A DNA stretch of 64,000 nt. Origin: Acholoe squamosa. Taxonomy: Eukaryota > Annelida > Polychaeta > Phyllodocida > Polynoidae. Positions within the stretch are counted from its first letter, which is position 1; each line of letters starts with the position of its first letter. The notes below the pieces were generated by a model. That model was given only the letters and a program-made list of their open reading frames with translations. It ran no database searches and was not told the origin of the DNA. Positions 10,893-23,014 of the stretch are shown piece after piece. The stretch covers positions 23,968,854-24,032,853 of the forward strand of contig OX439036.1 in the NCBI GenBank assembly GCA_949317995.1. Direction: 5' to 3'. The translations under genes were made by a program, and so were the position numbers.

Positions 10893-13474
10893 AGGATATG
10901 CATATCTGGAAATGAATAAAAGAAATGATAATGACCATAACCACATGTGTCTCCATGGTCAATGATTAGGACTGATAACAAAGTGTGATAATAGTTTGTA
11001 AGTGGGGGCTCTCATACTATGGCCTGTGGAGATAGAGCTCTATATTTAGGCTTACTATGCATTTTCTGCCATCAGAACCCTTTTTGGAAAGAAGTGTGTA
11101 AGTTTATCCCCATTTAAAACTAGATCCGTACAGGGCCTTCCATTCCCTTTAAAGGGTGACAGCAGAAATTGCCTGCTCGAAAGTGAGTGCTATAGTTCAT
11201 TCGGGCTGCATTTGGGATAGCCACTGCTGGGTGAAATTAAAAATTACAGAACTTATAGCCAATGCTGTTTACTGCTTCTATAATGCGGTTATATATGATT
11301 AAAAGGTCAATACTAATATTTACACGAAAGAAACACACAAGATAACGCTGAGGGCCTATAATATTATTGTTAAACACAAATACTACAAATTCAGAGGAAC
11401 ATATAGCGTAAGCAAATCCAGGTTCCCTGCTTCCTAACCTACTACGTGATGGTGGGCCATTTCCTAACATTCTCTAACCCCTAAATTCCATTCAAATTAA
11501 CAATTGATAAAATGTATATAACCTGATGAAACACCGAATAAATCTATTTCCCCAAAGCAGTGTTACCAAAGAGTCACATGTGAAAGTTTCTTTTAGTACC
11601 GGGGTGGTGGGTTGAAATAATGAAAAAGACCCGCCTCCCTATGTGAAATCTCTACCTTGGTGAGGCTCAGTGCAGTGTCTAACGTCTGAAATTGCTATAG
11701 ATGATGAAATCTTTATCTTCGAAGGGCTACCTTGAAATGTCATTACTTGAAAATGAACCCCTTTCATACTGTCTTCAGTCTGACAGAAAGTATAAGATAA
11801 TGACGTGTAAGTCCCTCAATGGGGCCACTTTACTTCTCACACAGGATTCTGTTGCACTATCATGGCTAGTAATCAATTTTCTAGAGCACTGTCCAATCCA
11901 ATTTACATATATCACGCTCCTATTGTTGGTAGTGGGTAATGAGACTTAAAACGATGTCACAGAGAGTGACACATTCTAGTCATTAAGCACATACTCCAAC
12001 ACACCCTGTGTGAGACAAAATACTGGCACCATGTCACTGAAGTTATTGGATTTAGGTCTGTACCGACATCACATGTTGGCTCGGACAGTTTCCCCCAAGC
12101 TGGGATGGCCTGCTGATGATTGCTGGTGACACGTCATCGCTAACGTTGTCAATGGTGGGCATTCTCTTTTATTTGGAGTATCCGTGCTTCCTTTATCATT
12201 ATGCAAAACCGAGATATGGATCTAAATTGAGATTCACATATATATATATTTGCAGGTCAAATGGGTAAGTGACGTGTATGATAAATATGTTGGCACCTAC
12301 TTCAGAATTATGATCGTTTTGATGATATTTTAACAACATGCTGTATTGCATTTACTATGCAGTGATTACAAACCATTACCATGAAACATTTTCGTTTCTA
12401 ATGAGACTATCATTCTGAGTATAAAATGATCATCGTTTCAATGAAAGAAGTTTCCTTAAATGTTATGAATTAAACCCCTGTTCACATTGTGTAGGCTGGT
12501 TTGGTAATTTAGTATATGGCAGTTTCAACATGGCATTGTATTTAAGCATCCTGAAAGTATAGTCTGAATACTTTTACTACAGAACATTTTCTCATTAGGG
12601 AGCGAGCCCAGCCCTTGCATGATATGATGGTTCATATCCGTAGAAATGGCATGAAGTGCAAATGATATATTTCTCTTTGGACAAATGTATTCTACAGAAC
12701 TGTAGATCATAGAAGAACTTGACATCCACTTGATAAAATGTTATATCAACTCCCAATGGATCCTCTTGAAACGCAAGTTTACTGAGATAGCAACGCGTAT
12801 CTTTATGGTGATTTATAGAAAACTCGCTTTTTATGTCCTCAAAAAGGAAAAAAAAAAGAAATGCATGTCGCTAAACCATGGTGGCAGGGGTATTAGGTAG
12901 GGAAGGGGATAGAGGGGACTGATTTGAATACTAATGCTTCATCATTATCAGTTCTGTCAGTTTCTAAAGACCCCGTTGCAGAGTAAAGGAATGTGTTATA
13001 TAATTCTTACTTTACTTACTGGCAGCGCGCAATTTTTCTTAATGTTTATTTAGCAACAAAGTGCTTAACCTTGATAATGCTTCGATTTTCACGTACCGAG
13101 GTCTATTTCTGTAATACAAACTATATGTATATAATGTAGGATATCCCGTTTTCATCTTTCAACGTAGAGCTGCACATTTACAGGTGCAGCCTTTAATTTA
13201 TAGTGCAGGCAGTTCGTGCTATTTCCCTTGGAGTCTGAATTGTTAGCACACTTGAATAAACATATATTCATCAGCACCTTTAAATAACTTTTTCCACGGT
13301 TATCACATTTCAGAACGATTTTGAGTGCCCAAACTTGATAATCTGAGTGCCTATATCATAGGATAGAGGCACTGAGTTGACACTTGAATATTGACAGTGT
13401 TCTTTTTCTATACTGTTCTTATATGTGACAGCAGCTATGACATAGCTTTGACAGTGGTTCATACTGAAACAGCT
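10893..13474. other. No gene recognised; one or two weak repeat traces
   Basis: There is no coding signal. Around 11,723-11,800 the string CTTGAAATGTCATTACTTGA and its flank resemble 17,740-17,800, so a dispersed repeat is probable. About 12,890-12,990 resembles 20,560-20,660 (see that entry). Confidence 0.5.
12885..12980 (+). repeat. Dispersed repeat, copy 1
   Basis: The stretch containing GGGGTATTAGGT, GATTTGAATACTAATGCTTC and ATCAGTTCTGTCAGTTTCT matches 20,558-20,655 in the same order and orientation with few differences. There are no terminal inverted repeats and no coding potential; the class is unknown. Confidence 0.65.
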
Positions 13475-13546
13475 CAGCATGGCCTGGGATCGATCCAGGG
13501 ATCATCTGATCCAAAGTGCTTCATCCTATCCATTAGGCCACGGGCC
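13475..13546 (-). repeat. tRNA-Arg-like sequence: SINE head or tRNA relic
   Basis: On the minus strand the sequence starts GGCCCGTGGCCTAATGGATA, which contains a good polymerase III A box (TGGCCTAATGGA), and continues to a B box (GGATCGATCCC). This resembles eukaryotic tRNA-Arg. The expected 3' half of the acceptor stem does not pair with the 5' half, and the anticodon arm is irregular, so a functional tRNA is unlikely. Confidence 0.6.
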
Positions 13547-13628
13547 TGGACACAGGTGTTGGGTTAGATGAGTCTTATGTTTGGGACCTATTATAACAGT
13601 ATAATGTTTGTATGTCCATTGAATGCAG

Positions 13629-13757
13629 AATGCATTCTGATGCATTCTAATGCATCCTAAAGTACAGACCGTGGTATAAATGCAATGTGTGATGATTATG
13701 CTTGCACGCGTGCATTTTAGGTGCTTGATAGAGGCACTAGTGCAAGCATAATCATCA
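13629..13757. repeat. Short tandem ATGCATTCT units and an 18-bp hairpin
   Basis: Three near-copies of a 10-base unit, TGCATTCTGA, occur at 13,629-13,657. An 18-base perfect inverted repeat follows: TGATGATTATGCTTGCAC at 13,690-13,707 pairs with 13,740-13,757 across a 32-base loop. It may be a fold-back element remnant; no target duplication was found. Confidence 0.75.
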
Positions 13758-13824
13758 TATATTACATTCCTATTTTAGTTGCCAGCATGGGGTTCTTAAG
13801 GCAGCAGGACCCCATTTCACAATG

Positions 13825-14106
13825 CACTGAAAACCTGGAAGATCCTAAACTAGACAGTGGTGATGACTTTAGGTCCTCAAGTTGACAATACCTAAAACTA
13901 CAACTTTAGGTCGTCAAAATGACGATTTAGGTCACCAGGATGACAACTCTGTATTGTCAGTATTGTCACACTGACAACTTTGGTTATCAGGATGATGATC
14001 CTAAGTTGTCATTTTGACGACCTAAAGTTGTAGTGTTAGGTATTGTCAACATGAGGACCTAAAGTCGTCACCACTGACTAGTTTCGGATCTTCCAGGTTT
14101 TCAGTG
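13825..14106. mobile_element. 282-bp fold-back DNA transposon with CACTG ends
   Basis: The element begins CACTGAAAACCTGGAAGATC and ends with its reverse complement. About 100 bases at each end are near-perfect inverted repeats, so almost the whole element folds into one hairpin. The arms repeat GACGACCTAAAGT-type strings (13,880-13,920 and 14,015-14,075). It is non-coding and must have been moved by an enzyme made elsewhere. No exact target duplication is seen. Confidence 0.9.
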
Positions 14107-15817
14107 TATGTGTGATTTCCACAGATCTGCATAAGGCCTACCATGTAGGGTGTTTACCCCTTACCTGAAATAATCATGGCAAAAAAGTACTAAAACCCAT
14201 CGATAGAAAGCTTAATATGTCTAATGGACAATGCAGCAACCCCCATGTTATTATCTTTTCTAGTTTTTGAGATATTGGGAGAAATGTGAGGCAAGGTTGG
14301 GCATTTCATGTGAAAAATTCCCAAAACAAACTCCAGGCAGAAAGTGGTCATGGTTTGTGCACACACCACCACTCCACCAACTCCACCACACAGGGCTATA
14401 CACAGGGCTCAGCAGTGCAGGTGAATAGCCTAGATGATGTACTTTAATTGTTCATTACCCCTTTAATATTCATTATTTCTTTGAAATTCCTTAAGTGGAT
14501 GAAGGCTAATGCATTACCCAATAAGCACTGATGGTTGGTTTTGTCATTCCCCTGCACTGTAATTATACACTCAGCCCAAACATAATAAAAATAACTTATT
14601 AAGGCTTAGATATGCCCCCTTATAACAATAAATCGGTTCTAAACTACTCAAAATACAATCTAACACATAATAACTTTTTTTCAGGCAATAAATTAAGCTT
14701 TAAGATGTGCCTACCTTCATTACCATCATATTAATTTTTCAGTTCATTTTGAGCTGCTCAGTCTTCCAGGGTGAGAGCAGTAACACTTCTGATAAGAATA
14801 GAAAAGTGGAGGATATCCTCAAATGTAGACCAATGTGTGCCCTATGCCCCGAGGGTATCAGATTTACCCATAGAAATACCACAAGCCACGGGTTCACCAT
14901 CATAGACCATCCCACATCAGTCCCCTACTACCAAGCTATGCCTATATTTGGCTGTTCAGGGGTCTATGGACACTCTTTTCGCGGTACTGAGCTATGCAGG
15001 TGAACGGCCTATACCATGCAAGATTAGGAAACCCCTATTTTATGCTATACAATTAAGCATATGACTGGACACCATACTACATGCTTCATTATGGGGTTTA
15101 TCTATGGAGAAAATGGAAGATGAAGGTACATGGACTGCTTACTAATTATCACTATAAATATAAAACATGGAATGGGATCATGGATACAAAGAGAACTGCT
15201 TGAGTTTATGAATGTTATAAACTAATTTAACTGATTTTGGTAAGATGGATCTCATTTTCTTTTTCTTGTAGTGCTGGTGCTTTGTTCAAGTGATTAATTT
15301 CAAATCCTTTCTAATGGGGTCATTATTTTTTAATACGAAAGGTTTGATCTTTAGTAGGGTATTGACCCTCTGGGATGATGAAACGCTTTCTTCCTTTGTG
15401 GTTTACCTCCTATTTGGATAGTTTGGGACAGTGAAGTAATGTGTCTTTTCTGTAATTCCTAATTCTATCATTGCCACACACAAAGCTGAATAATTGTTAA
15501 TTGGCCAATTCATAGAGGAACCAATTCACGCTGCTCATTATTCTAAGCCGTTTTGGGTGTGGCATACAATGATTAAGATGACAATCACTCTTCTCTGAGG
15601 ATTGTTGTGGCACAATTAAAGTAGTGCCAAGATCCAAGTAATACTACGTCACAATTATCTCCAACGCTTTTGGATTAAACCTTTCATCTACAAACCTTCG
15701 GACTCCCAGTCTTTTACTATGCTCCATTTGCTCCTTGCATAGAGAAACGTCGTTTCTTTTACTTTCTCTCTAGTTGTCCACATATTACAAACTAATACAG
15801 GCAACGAGGTTCTTCTC
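14107..15817. other. No gene recognised
   Basis: A 98-codon frame at 14,707-15,003 begins with a hydrophobic stretch that could mimic a signal peptide, but it has no upstream context or family resemblance. One GAGCTGCTC 9-mer lies at 14,751. Otherwise nothing is seen. Confidence 0.5.
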
Positions 15818-15819
15818 TA

Positions 15820-16216
15820 CACTGAAAGACTGGAAGGTCAGAAACTCGTCAATGGTGACGACTTTAGGTAATCAGATTGACTAAATGTGCAGCTTTAGGT
15901 GGTCAAAATGATGACTCTGTATTGTCAGTATGACGAATTTGCCTCTCAGTAAGAAGAGTTCAGGTCGTCACGAGGCTATACCCACCCTAAGGCCCATTTT
16001 CCACCACCCGATATGGCCCCTCTGTCGGCCGATAGATCCATAGTAGAGGCTCCCGTCGGCGACAGAGGCCATGTCCATCCATTGAGTCCTATGGCAGCCT
16101 AGTCGGCCGAGCTGGTAGTGTGATGCTGCTGCCGGCCGATAGATGGACCATATTGGGTGGTGGAAAACGGCCCTAAACTGCATTGACGAGTTACTAGCGG
16201 CGGAAGGTTTTCTGTG
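15820..16216. mobile_element. Second member of the fold-back family, interrupted by a MITE
   Basis: The left end CACTGAAAGACTGGAAGGTC and the next ~45 bases match the element at 13,825 (shared GGTGACGACTTTAGGT). The right end resumes after an insertion: CATTGACGAGTT (16,181-16,192) is the reverse complement of left-end bases, and the end reads TTTTCTGTG. TA flanks both sides (15,818-15,819 and 16,217-16,218), consistent with a TA target duplication. A 183-bp element (15,991-16,173) lies within it, so the nesting order is clear. Confidence 0.8.
15991..16173. mobile_element. 183-bp MITE, PIF/Harbinger-like, copy 1
   Basis: The inverted ends read about GGSCCRTTTTCCACCACCCG and continue as ATATGG. 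The element is flanked by TAA on both sides (15,988-15,990 and 16,174-16,176). Three-base TWA duplications are the hallmark of PIF/Harbinger transposases. The interior is rich in CGGCCGA strings. It is non-coding. A second copy of identical length lies at 55,760-55,942. Confidence 0.92.
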
Positions 16217-16218
16217 TA

Positions 16219-17947
16219 AACATAGGAATGCCACGAATAGTTAAAACACTAGAGCTAAAAGAATAATGCGGCACAGCAAGAGGTAACATTCATTTGTAGA
16301 TTTGGCAATTTCTAGGTTCCGATTCGACCAACAATAATGTTTTATGATATGCTATTTACTCAAGACGTGTCCGAGGGGAAGGGAAAAAGAAGAACAACAG
16401 ATATCTCGATTTCAAGAAAAAAAAGAGAAAGAAAGAATTCGTGCCCAAAACGATTTATTTACATTGGCAGCAGAAACCCCATTTACAGTTGTAACTTTAG
16501 TGATTACCTGTGGTCTAGCTGAAGTACTGAGTCAAAATCTAATCTATCCCCCATGTACTTCATGTCAAACCTAACATTCCTAAACCTTTCAAATGCTATA
16601 ATTCTACATTCATGCTTTCACACTACTATTAACTTAATTAAAGGAAAGGAGATATTGATTTTGGGTAGAATCACTTTGTCACTGGCCTCCGATGCTGTGG
16701 TTGAAAGCGCCTTAAAAAGGTCTAGTATACGTGTTGCAAGGAAAATATATGTAAGGTCAGTTCACAATACGAGTTTAGGCAACAAAACGTGATTGCACTC
16801 CCGTGGGAAAAAAAGTAAGCCCAATGACAAAGGCAGTTTCCTTCTTAGTATGAGGTCTACAAATGAATTAACATAACTTAGAGGTAATCGCTTGGCCATC
16901 GCTTGTCAATCGGAAAATACTTTTGAAAACCAGTTTCACTTGCCCCTTTGATTCAGCCAAAACATCGGAACCGTTTTTCTGCTACACACCTTTTTGAGTG
17001 TTTCTTCATCCTCCACCCTGTTGGTACCATTTGGCCTAGGTTATGAAACCGCTGATTAGTTGAACCTTGGGGCTGCAACACTGATTTCATTAAAAGGCCA
17101 CAGGGATGATCGCCAAGGGACAGAGATCCTTGGCTGCCAGACAGAATGGGGGCGATTCGAAAAGGGAATTCCAGGTATTCTTACTAAGTCTTTTGGTGCT
17201 GTCTATGTCAGTGGTACCGATGAACTGTACAATAGGATCATGGCCATCATTAATAAATATATGAACTTGTCATCATGATAATTATCATCATAATGACAAG
17301 TGCCTATATGCTGTCGTTAATATTAGAAGTAAGGTTGAATTTATTCTTCAGAACCCGACTCTATAAATAGTCACTTTTATAAATAGTATGGTGGTTTTCA
17401 GGTGCACCAGGCGATGTCATGCAGCATAGGTCTTGCCTTAGATGCAGACATGTGGATGTTCTATTTGAGGAAAATGTTGGGCTGATATTTCAAATGTCAA
17501 TACCTTTTCTCTTTTATTTTTGAAGAGCAGCTCATGAAATGAGCAACCTTTCATTCAATTCCATTCCCAATACTTTATAATGTTCAGGCGTTAAGGGCAG
17601 CGCACAAATACTAATTTTCTGTATATGACCAATAAGATATTGAAATGCAACATTACATTATAATCTATAAGTGAACGGGAAGTCCTTGGTTACAAACTGC
17701 CTTGTACCTCACCCACTACTGGTTAACTATTTCCAAGTTGCCCTGAAGTGTCATTATTTGGAAATGAACCCTCTGACAGAGTGTATGAGAAAATGGTGCT
17801 GTGAGGCCCTGGTGGTGCCACTCCACTGATTGCAGAGGAGCTCTGATGCACCATTATGTGCAGATCCCGACCATTATTATCAAGCCGTCTACCATTTAAT
17901 AGCCCACAAAGTAGACCTGTGTCCTCCATAGCACTGGGAGACGATTC
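16219..17947. other. No gene recognised; one small inverted repeat
   Basis: The sequence is unique-looking apart from an imperfect palindrome at 17,265-17,301 (ACTTGTCATCATGATAATTA and its near-complement) and the stretch 17,740-17,800, which resembles 11,723-11,800. A reverse-orientation GAGCTGCTC lies at 17,525. Confidence 0.5.
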
Positions 17948-17950
17948 TAA

Positions 17951-18082
17951 AGCGTTGGTTCCACAGGCATAAATCGGTCGGATTAGCACTAATCCGACTG
18001 ATTTTTTTCTATACTTTAGATATATTATAAATTGTCGGATTAGGGCTATTCCGACCGATTGTATGGCTGTGGAACCAACGCT
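17951..18082. mobile_element. 132-bp MITE with TAA target duplication
   Basis: The terminal inverted repeats begin AGCGTTGGTTCCACAG and continue through CATA..AATCGGTCGGA, about 30 bases in all. TAA lies directly outside both ends (17,948-17,950 and 18,083-18,085). Size, inverted ends and TAA duplication fit a Tourist-type, PIF/Harbinger-mobilised element. The interior is AT-rich and non-coding. Confidence 0.9.
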
Positions 18083-18085
18083 TAA

Positions 18086-18950
18086 CACTATAGATTGATT
18101 GTAAAAATGGATGGTCACAACTCATAGGTTTCGAGCATACCTAATTCAACATTTCCCAGGATAGAGAAAGGCCATCTCTGTCATATTGAACTTTGAGTAA
18201 CTAGGTCTTACTAGATTTAGGGTTTGGTATCATAATGTAGCTGTGAACGTAGTATTCCCCCCGATAGGGGTATAACCCGACCGAACCTAGCAAAACAGGG
18301 CCGATTCTTTTTTTTTTGTTTTTAGCAGGACAATAAGAGCCGCTTAGTACTACAAACTACAGCCTACAGCTTTAAGTTGTAAACTCCTTAATAATGGTCC
18401 GATTTGTTAGCTGTAAAAACAAAATATAGCCCAGGTCAGGGCCCCAAGGTTCCAGACAGACATTTTAGTTTGCTTTTTTTCCCTCACCCCTGAAAAGGGG
18501 ACTAGAAAAAAAGCAAGTGAGTGCGCTAAGCATTGGATTGTTGCCTCGTCTTACATATACCATCATTGCAGTCAGACATTTTGTCCAGTAGTCTGCTAAT
18601 TTCTGCTGGCTGAGCAAGTTTTTAAGAGTTGGTTGGGGAACCCAAAAAATTTGACAGTGGAGGTACGGGTCATAACTAAATAATATTATGGGCAGTTCAA
18701 CATCTGTACATACATTTCTTTTTTTCTTTTATGTGGGGGGTGTCTGGAAAAAAACTTGTTGGTACACAAAAATCCATGTACCCCCACCCCCCAGCTGGTA
18801 ATATATGACTCGTCCCTAAGGGGGTGATCATTTTTGTTGGAAACAGGTGAAATTATTTTGACCCCCTCGCCCCTCTGAGCCCTCCTCAACTCCGCCAGCC
18901 ACATATCCTCTCCAATCCACCTTGAAATTACCTTTCTTTTGATATAATTA
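18086..18950. other. No gene recognised
   Basis: Only a small hairpin around 18,472-18,515 (GCTTTTTTTC … AAAAAAAGC) stands out. Confidence 0.5.
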
Positions 18951-18952
18951 TA

Positions 18953-19815
18953 GGGTAAGTCGCCCCTGACTCAACCACTAGGCATGTTGGTACCTTATGT
19001 CGACCACCCAATACTAACTTCTTTTAAATAACAGAGAATGATTAAAATAATGTCGTCAGGTGAGGAAAAGCATGCCTCCCAGGGGGAAATGGCTTTTTAA
19101 GCTTTCAGTCATGGGCTTTAAAATGAGATATCTTGGGCTAAAATATCTGCAGTAGTTTGCTGTAATTGCTTGTCAAACCTATGTCAACTGGTGTGTACAA
19201 TTGAAAATGGGAAATAAGCTCTCAATGTATTATATCCTATCACAAACACTAATAATAGAAAAAATACAGTTTTATGGAAAAATAACCAAAGAAATATGAT
19301 GTTTTCATCATAAATTTAATTAGGGAATTATTTCGCCCTCTGTTTTCGGTTCTGGGTTCCTGAAGGACTTTCAAAAAAGGTTTGTGGCAAAACTTTCCAA
19401 TTGGGATAGTGGAAACATAGAAAATTGGTAGAAACATGGAAACATAGAAAATTGGTAGATAAGGCAATTTCTGGTTGCCATGGAAACCAACATTCCAAAA
19501 ATGGAACATTTTCAGTGGAAATGAAATAATTTTAAGCATACCACTGGATTCCTTATAAAAACTTGGTCTAAAACATATTTTAGCATAATTTTCAGTGTTT
19601 TACCCATATACTGGCCCCTGGTGGCCAAAACCAGTACTAAAAATCCCCCGTTGGGCCACAAATGGCTGCACTACATTAGCTGATATGGGTAAACCTTGCA
19701 TATGCCTGGAGTATTACTAATAAATTGTAAAAAAAAAAAAAAAACCTGTAATAGTGGCGTGGTCGACATAAGGTCTATCAATCTGCCTAGTGGTTGAGTC
19801 AGGGGCGATCTACCC
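18953..19815. mobile_element. 863-bp inverted-repeat element containing an older MITE
   Basis: The left end GGGTAAGTCGCCCCTGACTC and about 40 further bases (CAACCACTAGGCA … ACCTTATGTCGACCAC) are mirrored at the right end (19,755-19,815). TA flanks both ends (18,951-18,952 and 19,816-19,817), compatible with a Tc1/mariner-type duplication. About 620 bases of the interior (19,052-19,674) are a diverged copy of another MITE family, leaving roughly 240 bases of its own. A poly(A) run lies at 19,729-19,744. No coding capacity. Confidence 0.85.
19052..19674 (+). mobile_element. Diverged ~620-bp X-box MITE (copy A4), nested
   Basis: The left end GTCGTCAGGTGAGGAAAAGC aligns with that of the copy at 40,654. 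The blocks TTTAAAATGAGATATCTTGG, AGTAGTTTGCTGT, TCTGTTTTCGGTTCTGGGTT, GTTGCCATGGAAAC and CCCCTGGTGGCCA … AGTACTAAAAATCCCCCG follow in the same order as in the copy at 25,753. It is the oldest-looking copy. Its central X-box-like site (19,474-19,487) still fits the RFX consensus. Confidence 0.75.
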
Positions 19816-19817
19816 TA

Positions 19818-21155
19818 AGGTGCCTATATTGGCCAGGAGGAAGCTTCCTCTGAGGTAAGGTAAGGGCAAGCTTACAAAAAAGAAAAATCCCCTTATTTTT
19901 TGCCTTAATTTAAATGTAGAAAAGAAAGTAAAGGTCGTAAATTCAATCCTCAGCTGAGCCTCATTTAGGCTTTATCTCAACTCAAGGTGCACCTTACACG
20001 TGAGGCGTGCCTTATACGCTAGGGATCACAGTAGGGATCGTACGGCAACTCCTCAGCCGCGTAACTCATTACCACTGGATTGACACATGGTATTAGACGT
20101 TAGGAGTCTATTACCTCCATGAGATGGGCTGAATCACTGATCGATATGCTGAGGTATGATGAGAAAGGATCATACTTTATCATCATACACCATATGGCTT
20201 TAGGATAAAATTAATCCTTGGTGCTGAGGTGTCCTGTAATTTGATGTGGGATACGAACAGCTCACCATTTACATGGAAATTGGAAATGGATTATTTTAAC
20301 TACTTTTAAACTGGAGAGGAGACGACACTGTGCACACAATTAGAAATACTAAGCAAATCCTCTAGATCACATTGATCGTATAACTCAGTAAAACAGAATA
20401 GTCCTTTGGCTGCTGCTTATAAGATACCGGTGGATAAATATGGATTTATGAAACAGTTTTATCAGGATATCGTCTCTCTAGATTTTATAGCCGATTTAAA
20501 AGTTATCTCCCAACTTCCTAGAAGAAGATGGAGTATGGTGCTGGAACGTGAGGGTAAGGGTATTAGGTGATACAATTATGTACCCCTGGCTTACAGAAGG
20601 GAGTGATTTGAATACTAAGTGCTTCATCAATATCAGTTATGTCAGTTTCTTAAGTATGCTTCAGCGGGTACAGGAACCTGCTACAGGGTAAGACACTATG
20701 AAAGTAGTGCAGGAAGCCCAATCTATTCTAATCTGGTCCAAATAATGGGACCTCCTGTAGAATCGGCACTTGTAGCCCTTCAAGTATACTTTACATATTT
20801 CTATTCCATCTAAGATGCATGGTAACACCATGTAAATCATTTTATATAATTAATATAGGTCGAATCCAACCTTACGTCCTGGACCACAAAACGTTTGTGA
20901 GTTAGGCATTTGCGTTCCAGAGGCTTTACTTGGATCTAGAACACAGGGGTTGCGACAATTTAGGGCTCAACCCATAGTCTCATTCATTAGAAACTCAACA
21001 AGCCATGCATTTTAGACCCAAGTAACGCAAAGGCCTGGACCACATGGATTTTTGGGGTCTATCTCTAATACAGTAAGTGAGTTTCGACCTCTACAGCAGG
21101 GAGCCAACACTTATAAGAGATGCTATACAGAAGGAATATATTCATCCACGTTCCC
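19818..21155. other. No gene recognised; one dispersed repeat
   Basis: No exon or domain is seen. A perfect 14-bp palindrome GAGGAAGCTTCCTC lies near 19,838. The stretch 20,558-20,655 is listed separately. Confidence 0.5.
20558..20655 (+). repeat. Dispersed repeat, copy 2
   Basis: This matches 12,885-12,980 through GGGTATTAGGT, GTGATTTGAATACTAAGTGC, TTCATCAATATCAGTTATGT and CAGTTTCTTAAG. The class is unknown. Confidence 0.65.
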
Positions 21156-21224
21156 GAAATATGGGCCGATGCTATCCGCCCGAGCCCCTCAAGCATATAG
21201 TGGCCTTATACGCCTTAGGAGCAT

Positions 21225-21350
21225 ACACGGGACTGACCCGAGGAATCCTATACACCGGACTCAACCCGTGGGAATCCTATACATGGGACCTGCTCCATTC
21301 TATCCTATACACAGGACTCCATCCGAGGAAAACCTATACATGGGACCTAG
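21225..21350 (-). repeat. Left subterminal array of the GTCCCGTGTAT motif
   Basis: On the plus strand, ATACACGGGACTGACCCGAG, ATACACCGGACT, ATACATGGGACC, ATACACAGGACTCC and ATACATGGGACC follow one another at 25-35-base intervals. This is the reverse complement of the motif at the right end of the same transposon. Confidence 0.8.
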
Positions 21351-21953
21351 TCAGTTGGCTAAGTAGGAGCCATAACATAGCGACCATAACTTAAACAGCG
21401 ACCATAAATAAAATAAAAAGCCCTGTGCTGCCACCTTACGTGATACAACTGAACCAATTAAAGGGTAGGTGGTTATTATGATCGTGTTTTCATCATTTTG
21501 TGAACTTTTGTCAAAATTATCCAACTTTTTTAGCGCCTCCCACGCCGCATAGCGGCGGTAATGCGAAGCGGTACGGGAGTGCGCTATGATGATTGCATTT
21601 GTCCCATGTGATGAGGTCTCACAATGTAAAATTACTGAATAGAGAAATTGATAATTGTGAAATCTTCTTTATGTCTGCTTTTATGAGACATGTCATCAAA
21701 CATTGGTATACTGACATTAACAGCGGGAGGCATTCTTTACGCGGTCACAACTGCATTTCTTGTTAACGAAAGCAAAAATCTAGAACATTATGAAATACAT
21801 CAACCTAAGCAGTTATAGACTTTAAACAAGTGTACGTTATTCAAACTAGACCGACGACAGCAGACGGCATGTCTGTACATCTTAACAGTAGTTCCAGTGA
21901 GGCGGTGGGGTATATAAACAAGCTGTGCCTCATTAATAATTGGGAAGGTGCTA

Positions 21954-22855
21954 CACTGCAAAAATGGTGTTTAGATCCTAAACACAATTCTAAACATATT
22001 CTTGCAACGCTTTTGTAATCACATTAATTTCCTAAACATGTTTAGCCAAACAATGTGCTTAGCTCAAGCGTTTAGAAATCTAGGTGTTTAGGTTCAAAAT
22101 TTGTGTTTAGATATCAATGAAATTTTGCGTTTAGATGTTTATGAATTTTTGTGTTTAGATGTCTAAGTGATTTGGTGGGAAGTAGGGTTTGCAGGCATGT
22201 ATCCATTAAAAATGAATAGAGGAATATCTTTTGTTTGTTTTCTCATTTACTGGAGGACATCAGCAGGTATTTACACTGCAAAGTCTCCAAAGATGTCAGC
22301 CGCAGCTATATACACATATATGTACACACTGTATTAGAATAGGAGACTTGAGAAAGTACAACAGGTTGGCAGGAAGGACATATTGCTTTATACTTTACAA
22401 AATAACATGACATGGGTGTAAGTCATGGAGCTCATTGATTATTTTATGGTAATGATGGTGGTGTAAGTTGAATTTAGTTAATTTTCTATTGTTGTGTCTA
22501 TTTTCATAACATTTAATGAAATGACATTATGATAAACAAGGAGTTTGGGGATATTTGTCACAACAGCTGATTATAACTGTGTGCAGATAGTCCATTCAGA
22601 GGTAGTGCTGCTACCTGGTGTGGATTTGACATCCAAGTATCTAAACATATTGATGTTTAAATCTAAACACCTAATATTCAACTGTTTAAACTCTAAACGT
22701 CTAAACATGTTTAGCAAAAATGTTTATGTATTTAGAATAAAAGTGTTGTTTTCCTAAATGTGTAGACGATGATACACCTAACTGACATATATGTTTAGGT
22801 TTTAAACATGTTAAGACCTAAACATGTTTAAAAACTAAACACCATTTTTGCAGTG
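21954..22855. mobile_element. 902-bp CACTGC-ended element with TTTAG subterminal motifs
   Basis: The ends CACTGCAAAAATGGTGTTTA and its reverse complement are flanked by TA (21,952-21,953 and 22,856-22,857). The left ~200 bases carry repeated GTGTTTAGAT-type strings, and the right ~220 bases carry repeated CTAAACAT/TTTAAACATG strings, often palindromic (AAACATGTTT). The middle is plain AT-rich DNA with no coding potential. The end sequence occurs in both CACTA-type and Tc1/mariner-type elements; the TA duplication favours the latter. It lies wholly within the 21,164-23,533 element and so is younger. Confidence 0.9.
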
Positions 22856-23014
22856 TAAGCCTCTGATACTGTAGCTACACCAATTAACCAATCATCTTAG
22901 GGGCACAAATGAAATATGATTAACATGGACTCAGTTCACATAGCTAGGGACTAAAAGCACATGTTAAACTGATTACGGCCCTATTATGAGTGAGGTATAA
23001 ATGTTCTTTATAGT

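Noticed and set aside
13475..13546. Functional tRNA-Arg gene
   Set aside because: A and B boxes are good, but the acceptor stem does not pair and the anticodon arm is irregular.
14707..15003. Secreted cysteine-containing peptide
   Set aside because: The hydrophobic start is suggestive, but there is no family match, no supporting context and the frame is only 98 codons.
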